DNA of 64,000 nucleotides from Phytohabitans rumicis (GTDB lineage Bacteria; Actinomycetota; Actinomycetes; Mycobacteriales; Micromonosporaceae). Of this stretch, positions 35,601 through 45,866 are shown in pieces. The position numbers were made by a program, and so were the translations under genes. Position 1 is the first letter of the stretch, and every line of letters starts with the position of its first letter. The DNA is taken from the NCBI RefSeq assembly GCF_011764445.1, contig NZ_BLPG01000001.1, positions 9,291,316 to 9,355,315 of the forward strand. Reading direction: 5' to 3'. The notes below the pieces were generated by a model. It searched no databases, had not been told where the DNA came from, and was given only the letters and a program-made list of their open reading frames with translations.

Positions 35601-37831
35601 ATGAACGAACAGTCCCGGATCGGCCCACTGGGCCGGCTTGCCCGCCTCACCTACCGGCGCCGCGGGCGCACCGTCCTGCTCTGGCTGGCGGCGCTGGCGC
35701 TCGCCATCGGCCTGTCGGCCGCCTTCGGCGGCGACTTCGCCGCCGACTACTCCGCCCCCGGATCCGACTCCAAGGCCGCGGAGGAACTGCTGAGCGAGCG
35801 GTTCCCGGCCCAGTCCGGCGAGATCGTCAACGTCGTGGTCCGCGCCGACGCGGGGGTGGCGGGGCCCGCGGCGACGTCCAGAAGCTGCTCGCCGACCTGT
35901 CGGCGGTGCCGCACGTGGCGGGCGTCGACGACCCGTTCAGCGCGCCCGGCGGCGTCTCCGCCGACGGCCGTACCCTGGTTGCGCACCTGCGCCTGGACGT
36001 GACCAACCCCAACGACATGCCGGTCGTCGACAGCGAGCGGATGCTGGCGATTGCCGACAGCGCCGGCAGTGCCGACGGCGTCGACGGTGCAGGCTTCGAC
36101 GTGGCCCTGGGCGGGCAGACCGTCCAGCTCGCCGAGCAGGGCGAGATCGGCTCCGAGACCATCGGCCTGATCGCCGCCGCCGTGATCCTGCTGCTGACGT
36201 TCGGCTCGGTGGTCGCCGCCGGCCTGCCGATCATCGTCGCGATCGCCGGCCTCGCGGTCAGCAGCACGCTCACCGGGCTGCTGCTGCGCCTGGTCGACGC
36301 GCCGGACTGGTCGACCTCGCTCGCCACGATGATGGGCATCGGCATCGGCATCGACTACGTGCTGCTGATGGTGACCCGGTTCCGCGAGTGGCGGGCCGCC
36401 GGCCTGGACCCGGAGGCGGCCACCGTCGCCACCCTCGACACCGCCGGCCGGTCCGTCCTGGTCGCCGGCAGCACGGTCGTGGTCAGCATGCTCGGCCTGT
36501 TCGCGATGGGCCTGTCGTTCATGCGCGGCGCCGCGCTGGTGACGATCCTCGCCGTCTTCGTGGTCATGGCGGCCAGCGTCACGCTCTTCCCGGCCCTGCT
36601 GGGCTACCTCGGCCGGCACGTCGACCGGCTGCGCCTGCCGCTGGGCCGGCGTCGGGTCGACGTCGCGGTCGGCGGGCACATCCAACCCGGCCGCGGCTGG
36701 GTCGGCTGGAGCCGGCTGGTCCAGCGGCACCGGGTCATCTCCGCGCTCGCCGGGACCGCCGTGCTGCTCGCGCTCGCCGCGCCGTTCCTGGGCGTCCGGT
36801 TCGGCTTCCCCGACGCCGGCAACAACCGCGAGGAGACCTCCACCCGGCAGGCGTACGACATGCAGGCCGCCGGCTTCGGCGCCGGCGCGAACGGCCCGCT
36901 GGTCCTCGCCGCGGAGCTGCCCACCGCCGGTGACACCACCACGTTGGAACGCCTCGGCGCCGCTCTCGCGGCCACGCCCGGCGTCGCCGCCGTCACACCG
37001 CCGCAGCTCAACCCGGCCGGGGACACCGCGGTCATCACCGTCATCCCGGGCAGCGGCCCGCAGGACGCGGCCACCGAGGACCTCGTGCACCACCTGCGCG
37101 ACACCACCATCCCGGACGCCACCCGCGACACGGGTACGACGGTGCGCGTCGGCGGCGTCACGGCCGCCTCCATCGACAGCACCGAGAACATCGCCCGGCG
37201 CATCCCGCTGTTGATCGCCGGCGTGGTGCTGCTGTCGATGGTGCTGCTGGTCGCCTCGTTCCGCAGCATCGCCATCGCCGTCAAGGCGGCCGCCATGAAC
37301 CTGCTCTCGGTCGCCGCCGCGTACGGCGTGGTGGCCTACGTGCTGCAGGGCGGCTGGGCCGGCAAGCTGATCGGCATCGACACCGAGACGCCGCTGCCCG
37401 CGTTCGTGCCGGTGCTGATGTTCGCCGTCCTGTTCGGACTGTCCATGGACTACGAGGTGTTCCTGGTCAGCCGGATGCGGGAGACGTGGATCCGCACCCG
37501 CGACAGCGGGCGCGCGATCACCGAAGGGCTGGCCGGCACCGGGCGCGTGGTCACCGCGGCCGCCGCCATCATGATCGCGGTGTTCGCCGCGTTCGTGCCC
37601 AGCCCCGACGTCGTACTCAAGGTGATCGGGGTCGGCATGGCCGCCGCGATCCTGGTCGACGCGACCGTGGTCCGGATGCTGCTGGTCCCGTCGGTGATGC
37701 ACCTGCTCGGCCGCGCCACCTGGTGGATGCCCGCCTGGCTGTCCCGCCGCCTGCCCGAACTGCACGTCGAGGGCCGCCCCGAGCAACACCTCCCGGTGGC
37801 CGAGCCCGAGCGCGAGCTGGTCAACGCGTAG
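35601..37831 (+). CDS. MMPL-family (RND-like) exporter (frameshifted near 35861)
   Basis: About 743 residues if one base is restored. The N-terminus to ~90 is in one frame (YRRRGRTVLLWLAALALAIG, first membrane helix). After a G/C-rich run at 35852-35867 the frame changes to that of GDVQKLLADLSAVPHVAGVD and continues to 37831. Two sets of about six membrane helices flank a large external loop. MMPL hallmarks are present (GIGIDYVLLMVTRFREW; FGLSMDYEVFLVSRMRE). MMPL proteins export lipids, siderophores or drugs using the proton gradient. Controlled by the divergent TetR gene (inference). Confidence 0.88.
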
Positions 37832-37843
37832 CGCGAACAACGC

Positions 37844-37879
37844 GAAGGATCCGGGTCGCTATGACGACCCGGATCCTTC
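37844..37879. terminator. Terminator hairpin after the MMPL gene
   Basis: Perfect 15-bp arms (GAAGGATCCGGGTCG and its reverse complement) around the 6-base loop CTATGA, beginning 13 bases after the MMPL stop and ending 13 bases before the carbonic anhydrase start. No T-run. Confidence 0.85.
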
Positions 37880-37891
37880 ACGATCAGACGT

Positions 37892-38506
37892 ATGTTCCGG
37901 TTTCCCGATCCCACGGCGGCGCCCATCCCGTTTCCGCGGCCCGCCCCGGCGCGCAGGGCCACGCCGGAAGGGGTGTTGGCGGAGCTCGTCGCCGGCAACC
38001 AGCGGTTCGTCGCCGGGGCGGCCCGGCACGGGCACCGGCTCGCCGCCGCGCTGGCCGCGGCCGCCGACCCCCGGCCGTACGCGGCGGTGGTCGGGTGCAT
38101 GGACTCGCGGGTGCCCGTGGAGGCCGTGTTCGACCAGGACTTCGGGGCGGTGTGCGCGATCCGTACGGCCGGGCACGCGCTGGACCAGGCCGCCGTCGCG
38201 TCCGCGCGGCTCGCCGTCGACATGCTCGGGGTCACGCTGGTACTCGTGCTCGGGCACACCCGGTGCGCCGCCATCGCCGCGGCAATGGAACCACGCCGGC
38301 CGGGCGCAGGCGCCAACGCCGTCCTCGACGAGATCGACCGGAACATCGGCACCGTCGACTTCGCCCGGACCGACGCCGCCCGGATCGCCACCCGCGCACA
38401 CGTGGTGGCCACGGCCCGCCGGCTGCGCATGAGCGTCGCGGCCACCGTGGCCGGCGCGGTCTACGACGTGGACACCGGCCGGGTCGAAGTGCTGTCTACG
38501 CTTTGA
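37892..38506 (+). CDS. Beta-carbonic anhydrase
   Basis: 204-residue zinc enzyme for CO2/bicarbonate interconversion. Zinc ligands Cys69, His122 and Cys125 (GCMDSR; GHTRCAA), with the catalytic dyad Asp71-Arg73, are all in place. NQRF near residue 36 is the usual lead-in. The N-terminal ~25 residues are Pro-rich. ATG at 37892. The BTAD regulator starts 3 bases after this stop, so the two may share a transcript. Confidence 0.92.
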   Translation: MFRFPDPTAAPIPFPRPAPARRATPEGVLAELVAGNQRFVAGAARHGHRLAAALAAAADPRPYAAVVGCMDSRVPVEAVFDQDFGAVCAIRTAGHALDQAAVASARLAVDMLGVTLVLVLGHTRCAAIAAAMEPRRPGAGANAVLDEIDRNIGTVDFARTDAARIATRAHVVATARRLRMSVAATVAGAVYDVDTGRVEVLSTL

Positions 38507-38508
38507 CC

Positions 38509-41500
38509 GTGGCCGCCGACCTGATCCTGCTCTCCCGCGTGGCGTACCGCGGGCAGGACATCACCGGTCCGCGGCTGCACAGCCTGCTCGCGCTGCTGGC
38601 CGCCGACCTGCGTACCGGCTGCGGCACCGCCCGGCTCGTCGACGGGCTGTGGCCGGACGAGCGGCCGGAAAACCCCACCAAGGCGCTGCAGATCCTGGTC
38701 TCCCGGGCCCGCGGGCTGCTCGGCTCCGGCGCCATCCTCACCACGCCGACCGGCTACCGGCTCGCGCTGGCCGAGGACCAGGTCGACGCCGCCGCGATCC
38801 TGGCCCGGGCGGCCGCCAGCGACCGCCACGCGCGGGCCGGTGACCACCTCGCCGCGCTGGCCGAGGCCGAGGCGGGCCTCGGGCTCTCGCCGGACATCGA
38901 GGACGGCGACGCCGTACCCGATGATCCGCTGTCCATGCTGCGCGCGCAGCGGGCGGCGACGCGGCGCTCGCTGGTGCGGACGCGGGCCCTGGCGCTGGCC
39001 CGGCTCGGCCGGCACGCGGAGGCCGCGGCGCCGCTGGCCGGCCTGGTGCTCGCGCTGCCGCGCGACGAAGAGGTACTGCTGGAGCTGCTGCGCTGCGAGG
39101 CCGGCACGGTGGGTCCGGCGGCCGCGCTGGACCGCTACGACAGCTACCGGCGGGCGCTGCGCGACGACCTCGGCACGGACCCCGGCCCGGCGCTGCGGGC
39201 CGTCCACCACGAGCTTTTGGCGGGTACGGCGCCGGCGGTGCGGCACGGCGTGGCGGAGGAGCCCAACTCGCTGCTCGGCCGGGACGGCGACATCGACGCG
39301 GTGACCAACCTGCTGCGCACGTCCCGGGTCACCTCGATCGTCGGCCCCGGCGGCTTGGGCAAGACCCGCCTCGCCCAGGTGGTCAGCCGCCAGGCCGAGC
39401 AGCGGGTCGTGCACCTGGTCGGCCTCGCCGGCGTCACCTCCGACGACGACGTGGTCGCCGAGGTCGCCTCGGTCCTCGGCGTCGGCGAGGGCCGGCTCAG
39501 CCTGGGCGGGTACGCCGCGATCCCGCCCGACGTCGTCACCGGCATCGCCGCCGCCCTCGGCCCCGGCCCGGTGCTGCTGGTGCTGGACAACTGCGAGCAC
39601 GTCATCCGCGGCGCCGCCGAACTGGTCCGCTCGCTGGTGTCGGTGACCCGGGACCTGCGGGTGCTCACCACCAGCCGGGCGCCGCTCGGCCTGACCTCCG
39701 AGTCGGTGTACCCGCTGCCGGAGCTGAGCCTGCCCACGGCGGTGGAGCTCTTCGGCCAGCGGGCGCGGGCCGCGCGCCCCGGCGCCGACCTGCCCGACGA
39801 CACGGTGACCGAGGTGTGCCGGCACCTGGACGGGCTGCCGCTCGCGGTCGAGCTGGCCGCCGCGCGCGTGCGGGTCATGTCGGTCGCCGAGATCGCCCAC
39901 CGGCTGCGGGACCGGTTCGGGCTGCTGCGCGGCGGCGCCCGGGACGCCCCGGAGCGGCACCGGACATTGCAGGCCGTGGTCGACTGGAGCTGGCACCTGC
40001 TCGCACCGGCCGGGCAGGCGGCGATGCGGGCGCTGTCGATCTTCCCGGGCGGGTTCACCGCCGAGGCGGCCGGGCGCGTGCTCGGCGTGGACGACGCGCT
40101 GCCGATCGTCGAGGACCTGGTGGACCAGTCGCTGCTCAAGGTGGTGGAGACCGGGTCCGGCACCCGGCTGCGGATGCTGGAGACGGTGCGGGAGTTCAGC
40201 GCCGCCCGCCGCGAGGAGGCCGGCGAGAACGACCGCGTGGTGGACGGCTTCCTGGCGTGGGCACGCGAGTTCGGCGTGGCGTGGCACGGCGCGCTGTTCG
40301 GCGCTGACCCCTACACGTCCGGCGGTACGGTCCGGGGCGAGCAGGACAACCTGGTGCTGGCCCTGCGGCACGCGGTCGCCCGCGAGGACGGCCCCACCGT
40401 CGCGGCGACCACCGCCGTCCTGGGCGAGCTGTGGACCGCGGAGTCCAACTACCCCCGCCTGTACGCGCTGGAGGACGAGGCCGGCTGGGTGCTCTCGCAC
40501 TTCCGGCCCGCCCCCGACATGGTCGGCGTCACCCGGGTGGCGGCGACCGTGTGCGCGGCGAACACCGTCATGCTCCAGGGGCCGCGGGCGACGCGCTGCC
40601 TCGCCGTGCTGCGCCGGCTGCCGCCGCCCCCGCCGGACACCCTGATCGGGGCCATCGCGATCCTGCTGGGCGCCATCGGCGACATCCTCGGGCCGGACAG
40701 CCCGGCGCTGCGCGCCCTGTGCGACAGCCAGGAGCCGCTGGTCGCCGCGGGCGCCAACGCCGCGGCCAGCTACCTGTGGGAGTCCGCCGGCGACCCGGAC
40801 GCGGCCCTGAAGGCGGCCCGGCGCATGTTCGACGGTCTCGACGAGCGGGCCAGCCCGTGGGCCCAACTGCTCGCCCACGGCCGCGTCGGCGAGCTGTCCC
40901 TGCAACTCGACCACGGCGCCGAGGCGCGCTGGCACTTCGAGGCGGGGCTGCGGCTGCTCGGGCCGTGGCCGGACTCCATCGGCTTCCGGTGGGGCGTGGT
41001 GGTGGCCTGCATGCACATCGGCGACTACGACGCCGCCGAGCGCTGGCTGGCGGTGGCGACCGAGGAACGGCGTGGCGACGAGTACGGCGTGATCTCGTTC
41101 GACACCGGGATCCGGGCCGAGATCCGGCTCGCCCGCGGCGACGTCGAGGGCGGCCTGGCCCTGTGGCGGCGGGCGTACGACCAACTGTGGGAGGCAGCCG
41201 GCTCGCTGTACCGGATCGAGCCGGCCGGCCGGGACCCGTGGGAGCTGGAAGCGCACGCCGTCGTGGTCGTCGCGCACGCGTACCACGGCCGGCTGGACCT
41301 CGTCGAACAGCTCGCCCGCGAGGTGGCGCCGAGGCTGTCGACGCTGCTCGCGAACCCGGTGGACAAGCCGCCGCCGTTCTTCATGGACCTGCCGACGTGC
41401 GGGGCGCTGCTGCTCGCTCTGGCGGCGATGGACCTGGACCGCGGCGCCCGGACCGGCAACGCGCGGGTCGTGGCCTGCGGGGCGCGGCTGGTCGCGCTGG

Positions 41501-41682
41501 CCGAGCGGTTCCGCTTCCTGCGCGGGTTCCAGCCGACGATGTCGGCGACCCGGGCCCACCAGGCCGCCGCACAGGCCGACGGGCCGGCGTACGCGGACGC
41601 GGTGTCCTCGTACGCCGGCCTGAGCGGTGACGGCCTGCGAGCCGCCGCGATCGCCGCGCTGCGCGAGCGTGACCGGATCTGA
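38509..41682 (+). CDS. AfsR/SARP-like regulator: BTAD plus NB-ARC-type ATPase
   Basis: 1057 residues. The N-terminal ~90 residues resemble the OmpR/SARP winged helix (ITGPRLHSLLALLAADLRTG; LWPDERPENPTKALQILVSR). BTAD is at ~95-245, ending DDLGTDPGPALRAVHHELL. The STAND ATPase has Walker A GPGGLGKTRLAQ and Walker B LLVLDNCEH with LTTSRAPLGL. A helical-repeat C-terminus of ~450 residues follows. These proteins act as signal-dependent transcription activators. GTG at 38509 is chosen; a TTG at 38503 overlaps the previous stop. There is no biosynthetic cluster beside it; the nearest convergent genes are the Drr-type exporter. Confidence 0.88.
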   Translation: MAADLILLSRVAYRGQDITGPRLHSLLALLAADLRTGCGTARLVDGLWPDERPENPTKALQILVSRARGLLGSGAILTTPTGYRLALAEDQVDAAAILARAAASDRHARAGDHLAALAEAEAGLGLSPDIEDGDAVPDDPLSMLRAQRAATRRSLVRTRALALARLGRHAEAAAPLAGLVLALPRDEEVLLELLRCEAGTVGPAAALDRYDSYRRALRDDLGTDPGPALRAVHHELLAGTAPAVRHGVAEEPNSLLGRDGDIDAVTNLLRTSRVTSIVGPGGLGKTRLAQVVSRQAEQRVVHLVGLAGVTSDDDVVAEVASVLGVGEGRLSLGGYAAIPPDVVTGIAAALGPGPVLLVLDNCEHVIRGAAELVRSLVSVTRDLRVLTTSRAPLGLTSESVYPLPELSLPTAVELFGQRARAARPGADLPDDTVTEVCRHLDGLPLAVELAAARVRVMSVAEIAHRLRDRFGLLRGGARDAPERHRTLQAVVDWSWHLLAPAGQAAMRALSIFPGGFTAEAAGRVLGVDDALPIVEDLVDQSLLKVVETGSGTRLRMLETVREFSAARREEAGENDRVVDGFLAWAREFGVAWHGALFGADPYTSGGTVRGEQDNLVLALRHAVAREDGPTVAATTAVLGELWTAESNYPRLYALEDEAGWVLSHFRPAPDMVGVTRVAATVCAANTVMLQGPRATRCLAVLRRLPPPPPDTLIGAIAILLGAIGDILGPDSPALRALCDSQEPLVAAGANAAASYLWESAGDPDAALKAARRMFDGLDERASPWAQLLAHGRVGELSLQLDHGAEARWHFEAGLRLLGPWPDSIGFRWGVVVACMHIGDYDAAERWLAVATEERRGDEYGVISFDTGIRAEIRLARGDVEGGLALWRRAYDQLWEAAGSLYRIEPAGRDPWELEAHAVVVVAHAYHGRLDLVEQLAREVAPRLSTLLANPVDKPPPFFMDLPTCGALLLALAAMDLDRGARTGNARVVACGARLVALAERFRFLRGFQPTMSATRAHQAAAQADGPAYADAVSSYAGLSGDGLRAAAIAALRERDRI

Positions 41683-42474
41683 TCAGGTTGTCGGGTCGCG
41701 GTTGAAGAGCTTCTTCGCCCACAGGTAGCCGACCAGGGCGATGCCGGCGCACCACGCGGTCGCGAGGACCGCGCTGTTGCCGATCCCGGTGCCCAACAGC
41801 AGCCCCCGGATCGTCTCGATGATCGGCGTGAACGGCTGGTACTCGGCGAACCAGCGCAGCGCGGTCGGCATCGACTCGGTGGGCACGAACCCGCTGCCCA
41901 GGAACGGCAGGAACACCAGCGGCATCGGCAGGTTGCTCGCCGACTCGACCGTCTTGGACACCATGCCCAGCGCGACGCACAGCCAGGTCAGCGCGTACGT
42001 GAGCATCGCCAGCACGCCGACCGTGGCGACCCACTCCACCGGGGTGGCAGTCGGCCGGAACCCGATGAGCAGCGCGACGCCCACGACCACCGCGACGCTG
42101 AGCAGGGTCTGCACCAGCGCGCCGAGGACGTGCCCGGTCAGCACCGAGACGCGGGCGATGGCCATCGTGCGGAACCGGGCGATGATGCCCTCGGTCATGT
42201 CCATGGCGACCGAGATCGCGGTGCCCTGGGCGACGGCGGCCACGGTCATCATGACGATCCCGGGCGTGACGTAGTTGACGTACGCGCCGCGCCCGCCGGC
42301 CGTGCCGCCCAGTCCGTTGCCGAGGGTGCCGCCGAAGACGTACACGAACAGCAGCAGGAAGATCACCGGGATGCCGGCCAACTGCAACGTCATGGACGGG
42401 TAGCGGGCCATCCGCTTGAGCTGCCGCCGGAGCATCGTGGCCGAGTCGGTCAGGGCGTACGACATGGTGCTCAT
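41683..42474 (-). CDS. ABC-2 type exporter permease (DrrB-like)
   Basis: 263 residues with six membrane helices and the ABC-2 signature region (FRTMAIARVSVLTGHVLGAL; LPFLGSGFVPTESMPTALRW). The late FVPTESMP block is typical of DrrB drug-export permeases. ATG at 42474 overlaps the stop of the ATPase gene (ATGA), showing coupling. Its stop abuts the convergent BTAD regulator gene with no gap. Confidence 0.9.
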   Translation of the reverse strand: MSTMSYALTDSATMLRRQLKRMARYPSMTLQLAGIPVIFLLLFVYVFGGTLGNGLGGTAGGRGAYVNYVTPGIVMMTVAAVAQGTAISVAMDMTEGIIARFRTMAIARVSVLTGHVLGALVQTLLSVAVVVGVALLIGFRPTATPVEWVATVGVLAMLTYALTWLCVALGMVSKTVESASNLPMPLVFLPFLGSGFVPTESMPTALRWFAEYQPFTPIIETIRGLLLGTGIGNSAVLATAWCAGIALVGYLWAKKLFNRDPTT

Positions 42475-43430
42475 CGGACGGTCTCCGTTTCCTTCTTGTC
42501 CTGGCCCGTCAGGGCCAGGAACACGTCGTCGAGGTCGGGGGTGTGCACGGTCAGGCCGGCGACCTCGATCGAGGCGTCGTCGAGCCGGTCCAGCAGGGCG
42601 CGCAGCGACCGGACGCCGCCGTCGTGCGGCACCTGCACGGTCAGCGCGTCGTCGTCGCGGGTCACGTCGCCGAGTACCCGGGCGGCCAGGTCCAGCTCGG
42701 CCGCGTCGGCGAACTGGAGGCTGAGATGCCCGCCGGCGACCCGGCGCTTGAGCTCGGCCGGGGTGCCCTCGGCCACCAGCCGACCGTGGTCCAGCACGGC
42801 GACCCGGTCGGCCAGCTGGTCCGCCTCGTCGAGGTACTGCGTGGTCAGGAAGATCGTGACGCCGCCCGCGACCAGATCGCGGATGATCTGCCACAGGCCG
42901 CGCCGGCTGCGCGGGTCCAGGCCCGTGGTCGGCTCGTCCAGGAAGATCACCTGTGGGTCGCCGACCAGTGTCATGGCCAGGTCCAGCCGGCGCTGCATGC
43001 CGCCGGAGTACGTCGCGGCGGTCTTCTTGCCGGCCTCCACCAGGTCGAACCGCTCCAGCAGCGCACCCGCCCGCCGCCGGCCCTCCCGGCGGCCCAGGTG
43101 GTGCAGGTCGGCCATGAGCCGCAGGTTCTCCTCGCCGGTGAGCAACTTGTCCACCGCGGAGAACTGGCCGGTCAGGCCGATCGCGGCGCGTACCGCGTCG
43201 GGGTCGCGGGTCGGATCGTGGCCGGCGACGCGGATCTCGCCGCCGTCCGCGCGGATCAGCGTGGACAGGATGTGGACCGTCGTGGTCTTGCCGGCACCGT
43301 TGGGGCCGAGCATGGAGAAGATCGTGCCCTGTGAGACGTGCAGGTCGATGCCGTCGAGCACGACCTTGTCGCCGAACGACTTGCGCAGCCCGCTCGCCAC
43401 GATCGCCGGCTGGGATGGCGTGTGTGTCAT
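42471..43430 (-). CDS. ABC exporter ATPase (DrrA-like)
   Basis: 319 residues. Walker A GPNGAGKTTTV, signature YSGGMQRRLDLAM, Walker B VIFLDEPTTGLDPRSR, H-loop-equivalent FLTTQYLDEADQLADRV. The C-terminal DUF4162-like tail (~230-319) is typical of DrrA daunorubicin-type resistance ATPases. ATG at 43430 (MTHTPSQP). With the overlapping permease it forms a two-gene drug or lipid exporter. Confidence 0.92.
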   Translation of the reverse strand: MTHTPSQPAIVASGLRKSFGDKVVLDGIDLHVSQGTIFSMLGPNGAGKTTTVHILSTLIRADGGEIRVAGHDPTRDPDAVRAAIGLTGQFSAVDKLLTGEENLRLMADLHHLGRREGRRRAGALLERFDLVEAGKKTAATYSGGMQRRLDLAMTLVGDPQVIFLDEPTTGLDPRSRRGLWQIIRDLVAGGVTIFLTTQYLDEADQLADRVAVLDHGRLVAEGTPAELKRRVAGGHLSLQFADAAELDLAARVLGDVTRDDDALTVQVPHDGGVRSLRALLDRLDDASIEVAGLTVHTPDLDDVFLALTGQDKKETETVR

Positions 43431-43458
43431 GCCGCAGAGCTTGCGCCCACCCAGGATC

Positions 43459-43798
43459 ACGGCGGCTTCACCGCGGTTTCACGCGCACTTCGCCGCCGTC
43501 GCCGGCGTCGACGTGCTGGTACCCGTCGTGCTCACCGTGCCGGCACTCATGATCGGACTCGCCGCGCCGTTCGCGGGCACCATCGTCGACACCGTCGATC
43601 GCAAGCACCGGGCTGTGGACCGGCTTCCTCTTCGTCGGCGAGTTCGCCTCACCGCTGCTGCTCGCCGGTGTGGGCACGGCCGTCGGTGGCCTGCAGCCCG
43701 CACTCGGCGTCCTCGCCATCGCCGCGGCGGCCGTCGCCGTCGTCGCCCTGCTCACCGTGCCGCGCGGTGCCGCACCGCTCGACATCACCGCCGAGTGA
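43459..43798 (+). pseudogene. Remnant of an MFS transporter
   Basis: Two fragments are fused. The first (to ~43610) reads FHAHFAAVAGVDVLVPVVL and TVPALMIGLAAPFAGTIVD, part of the first two membrane helices. In a different frame, sequence resembling the last two helices follows (LWTGFLFVGEFASPLLLAG; LAIAAAAVAVVALLTVPRGA) with the stop at 43796-43798. Roughly 300 residues between them are missing and there is no start. It lies between the Drr-type exporter and the membrane P-loop gene, whose 3' end overlaps it by 14 bases. Confidence 0.75.
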
Positions 43799-45857
43799 GG
43801 GCCAGCATCTCGACGCAGCTCGCGGTCCACGGGTGCTCGGGGCCGAGAACGCGTTGGTAGTCCCCGAGCAGCGGTGCGAGAAGCTCTCGCGCCGCTGGCA
43901 GCCGGCCCCGTTCGAGTACGACCCAGGCGATTCCCTGCCGGGCCCGCAGCGTGAGTGGGTGGTCCACGCCGCGCTCGTCCAGGTACGCGGCGACCACCTC
44001 CTCCCACAGGGGTTCGGCTTCGTCCAGCCGGCCGAGCGAGGTGAGCACGTAGGCGATCTGGTGACGTGCCCCGACCGGCCCGTTGTACCAGTGGCCGGGC
44101 ACGCGCCGCAGATCGTCGAGCAACGCGTCGAACACGGTCCGGGCCTCGTCGTGACGGCCCGCGGCGGACAGGGCTCCGGCGAGGTCGCTACGGCAGGCCA
44201 GGCTCAGGCGGTCGTCTGGGCCGATGGCGCGACGGAACTCCTCGTACAGGTGCGCCAGCTCGACCGCCGCCGATGCCGGCGGCAGGGTGTTCGCCAGACC
44301 TTGTCGGGCCCGCAGGGCCCAGACCTGGTCCGTCTCGGACATCCTCGTGTACGTGGCGACGAGCTCCTGCCAGATGGGTCGGGCGGCATCGGGCTGGCCG
44401 ACCCGGGTCAGCGCGTACGCGACGCTGTGCTGGCTGGCCACCGTGTCGGGGTGGTCCGGACCCAGCTCGGCCAGGCGACGCTCGTACGCCCCGCGATGTG
44501 CCCGCAGCGCGGTGTTTTCATGGCCGGCCTCGAACGCGGTGCCGGCGACCCGGGTCAACTCGGCTGGATCGGCGACGAGCAGTAGTGCCGAGAGCAGCTC
44601 GTCGGGGATCCGGTCCGTTGCCCGTGCGTTCCGCTCCACGCTGTCGACCAGATAGTCGAAGACGTCGACGCCATCGACCACCCGCGGGTTGGGCACCAGC
44701 AGTCCCGTGGTGCCTCGTCGTGGCCGGGTGGCCCACTCCCACGCCGCTGCGGGCACCTCGGGGCGTAGCGTCGCCCCGCCCCGCCGGTCCAGGTAGTGCT
44801 CGTGGACCTGGTCGAGCAGGGTGCGCGGCAGCGGTGCGGTGACGCCGGCCCGACGCGCGTCGACGGCGGCAGCCACCAGCGCGGCGCCGCGGGGATGCAC
44901 CCCCGCCGCCCATCCGTTGCTCCACAACGTCAAGCACTCCGGACCCGCGGCGAGGTACTCGGCCACGCCGTACCGGTTGGCATGCCGCAGTGCGTCCGCG
45001 AGCCGGGGGTCGCCGGCCTTGATGATGGGTGTGCGGAGTTCGGTCGCGGTGAAGATCCGAGCCAGCGGGATCGTTTCGGCCAGCGCCAAGACGGCCCGCG
45101 CGTCCTCGGCCTGCTCGCGGGAGGCCCGCTCGTCCCGCTCGTCGCCGGCCGGATCGATCACCCGGGCGTACTCGGCCGCCCGCATCGTGGCCAGGACCAA
45201 CCGGTCGGGATCGGGCCAGGCCACCACTTGTAGGAGCCGGGCTCGGGTCAGTCCGTCCGCGCCGAGGTACTGCTCCAGATCGTCGAGCCATACGACGCAG
45301 CGGCGGGCTCGCCCGGCCGTCTCGACGGCGGCCGGCACCGCCGTCCTGGTGAGCGGGCTGATCAGGACGTGGTCCGGCAGGACGGCGGACATCGCCTCGA
45401 CCGCGGTGCGGGACTTGCCGGACGACGAGTCGCCGACGAGGAGCACGAAGCCGCCCTCGCGCAGCCGCGCCCGCAGCCGGTCGTCGATCTCGCGTGGAAC
45501 GTAGGCGGGTACCTTGTTCGTCCTGCCGGCCGACGCGTCGCTGATGGCCGGATGGACGCCGAGCACGGTCGCGTCGCGGATGTCCCGCACCTGTGGCGGC
45601 CGGCCCCGCCGGTCGATGAGCAAGCCTTCCCGCATGGCGAGGCGCCGGCGTTCGGCACGCTCGCTCGTGCGAGCGTGCAGCTGCTGTGCGTTGCCCGCCA
45701 ACGCCGTCGCAAGCGCGGCCACCACCGCGGCCGCGCCGAGGATCGGGGGCCGGGTGACGCCGAACGCGGCGACCACGGCCGGGGCCGCCACCGCGAGCGC
45801 GCACGTCGCCACCCACCACGCGGGAACGAGCCGTTGGCGCAGCCACCTGGCCGTCAC
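43785..45857 (-). CDS. Membrane-anchored P-loop NTPase with TPR repeats
   Basis: 690 residues. Two membrane helices at ~12-55, then a cytoplasmic P-loop domain (Walker A VGDSSSGKSRT near 138; Walker B-like CVVWLDDLEQYLG), an arginine-rich middle region, and TPR repeats from ~460 to the end (HPDTVASQHSVAYALTRVGQ; HPLTLRARQGIAWVVLERGR; HPWTASCVEMLAL). The build recalls STAND-type signalling NTPases. GTG at 45857. Function unknown; some proteins of this build take part in anti-phage defence, but nothing here shows it. The PadR gene upstream ends 9 bases before this start. Confidence 0.8.
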   Translation of the reverse strand: MTARWLRQRLVPAWWVATCALAVAAPAVVAAFGVTRPPILGAAAVVAALATALAGNAQQLHARTSERAERRRLAMREGLLIDRRGRPPQVRDIRDATVLGVHPAISDASAGRTNKVPAYVPREIDDRLRARLREGGFVLLVGDSSSGKSRTAVEAMSAVLPDHVLISPLTRTAVPAAVETAGRARRCVVWLDDLEQYLGADGLTRARLLQVVAWPDPDRLVLATMRAAEYARVIDPAGDERDERASREQAEDARAVLALAETIPLARIFTATELRTPIIKAGDPRLADALRHANRYGVAEYLAAGPECLTLWSNGWAAGVHPRGAALVAAAVDARRAGVTAPLPRTLLDQVHEHYLDRRGGATLRPEVPAAAWEWATRPRRGTTGLLVPNPRVVDGVDVFDYLVDSVERNARATDRIPDELLSALLLVADPAELTRVAGTAFEAGHENTALRAHRGAYERRLAELGPDHPDTVASQHSVAYALTRVGQPDAARPIWQELVATYTRMSETDQVWALRARQGLANTLPPASAAVELAHLYEEFRRAIGPDDRLSLACRSDLAGALSAAGRHDEARTVFDALLDDLRRVPGHWYNGPVGARHQIAYVLTSLGRLDEAEPLWEEVVAAYLDERGVDHPLTLRARQGIAWVVLERGRLPAARELLAPLLGDYQRVLGPEHPWTASCVEMLALTRR

Positions 45858-45866
45858 TCGTGGAGT

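Noticed and set aside
37486..38508. Upstream extension of the BTAD regulator frame through MMPL and carbonic anhydrase
   Set aside because: Low-complexity shadow frame; both overlapped genes have clear family motifs in their own frames.
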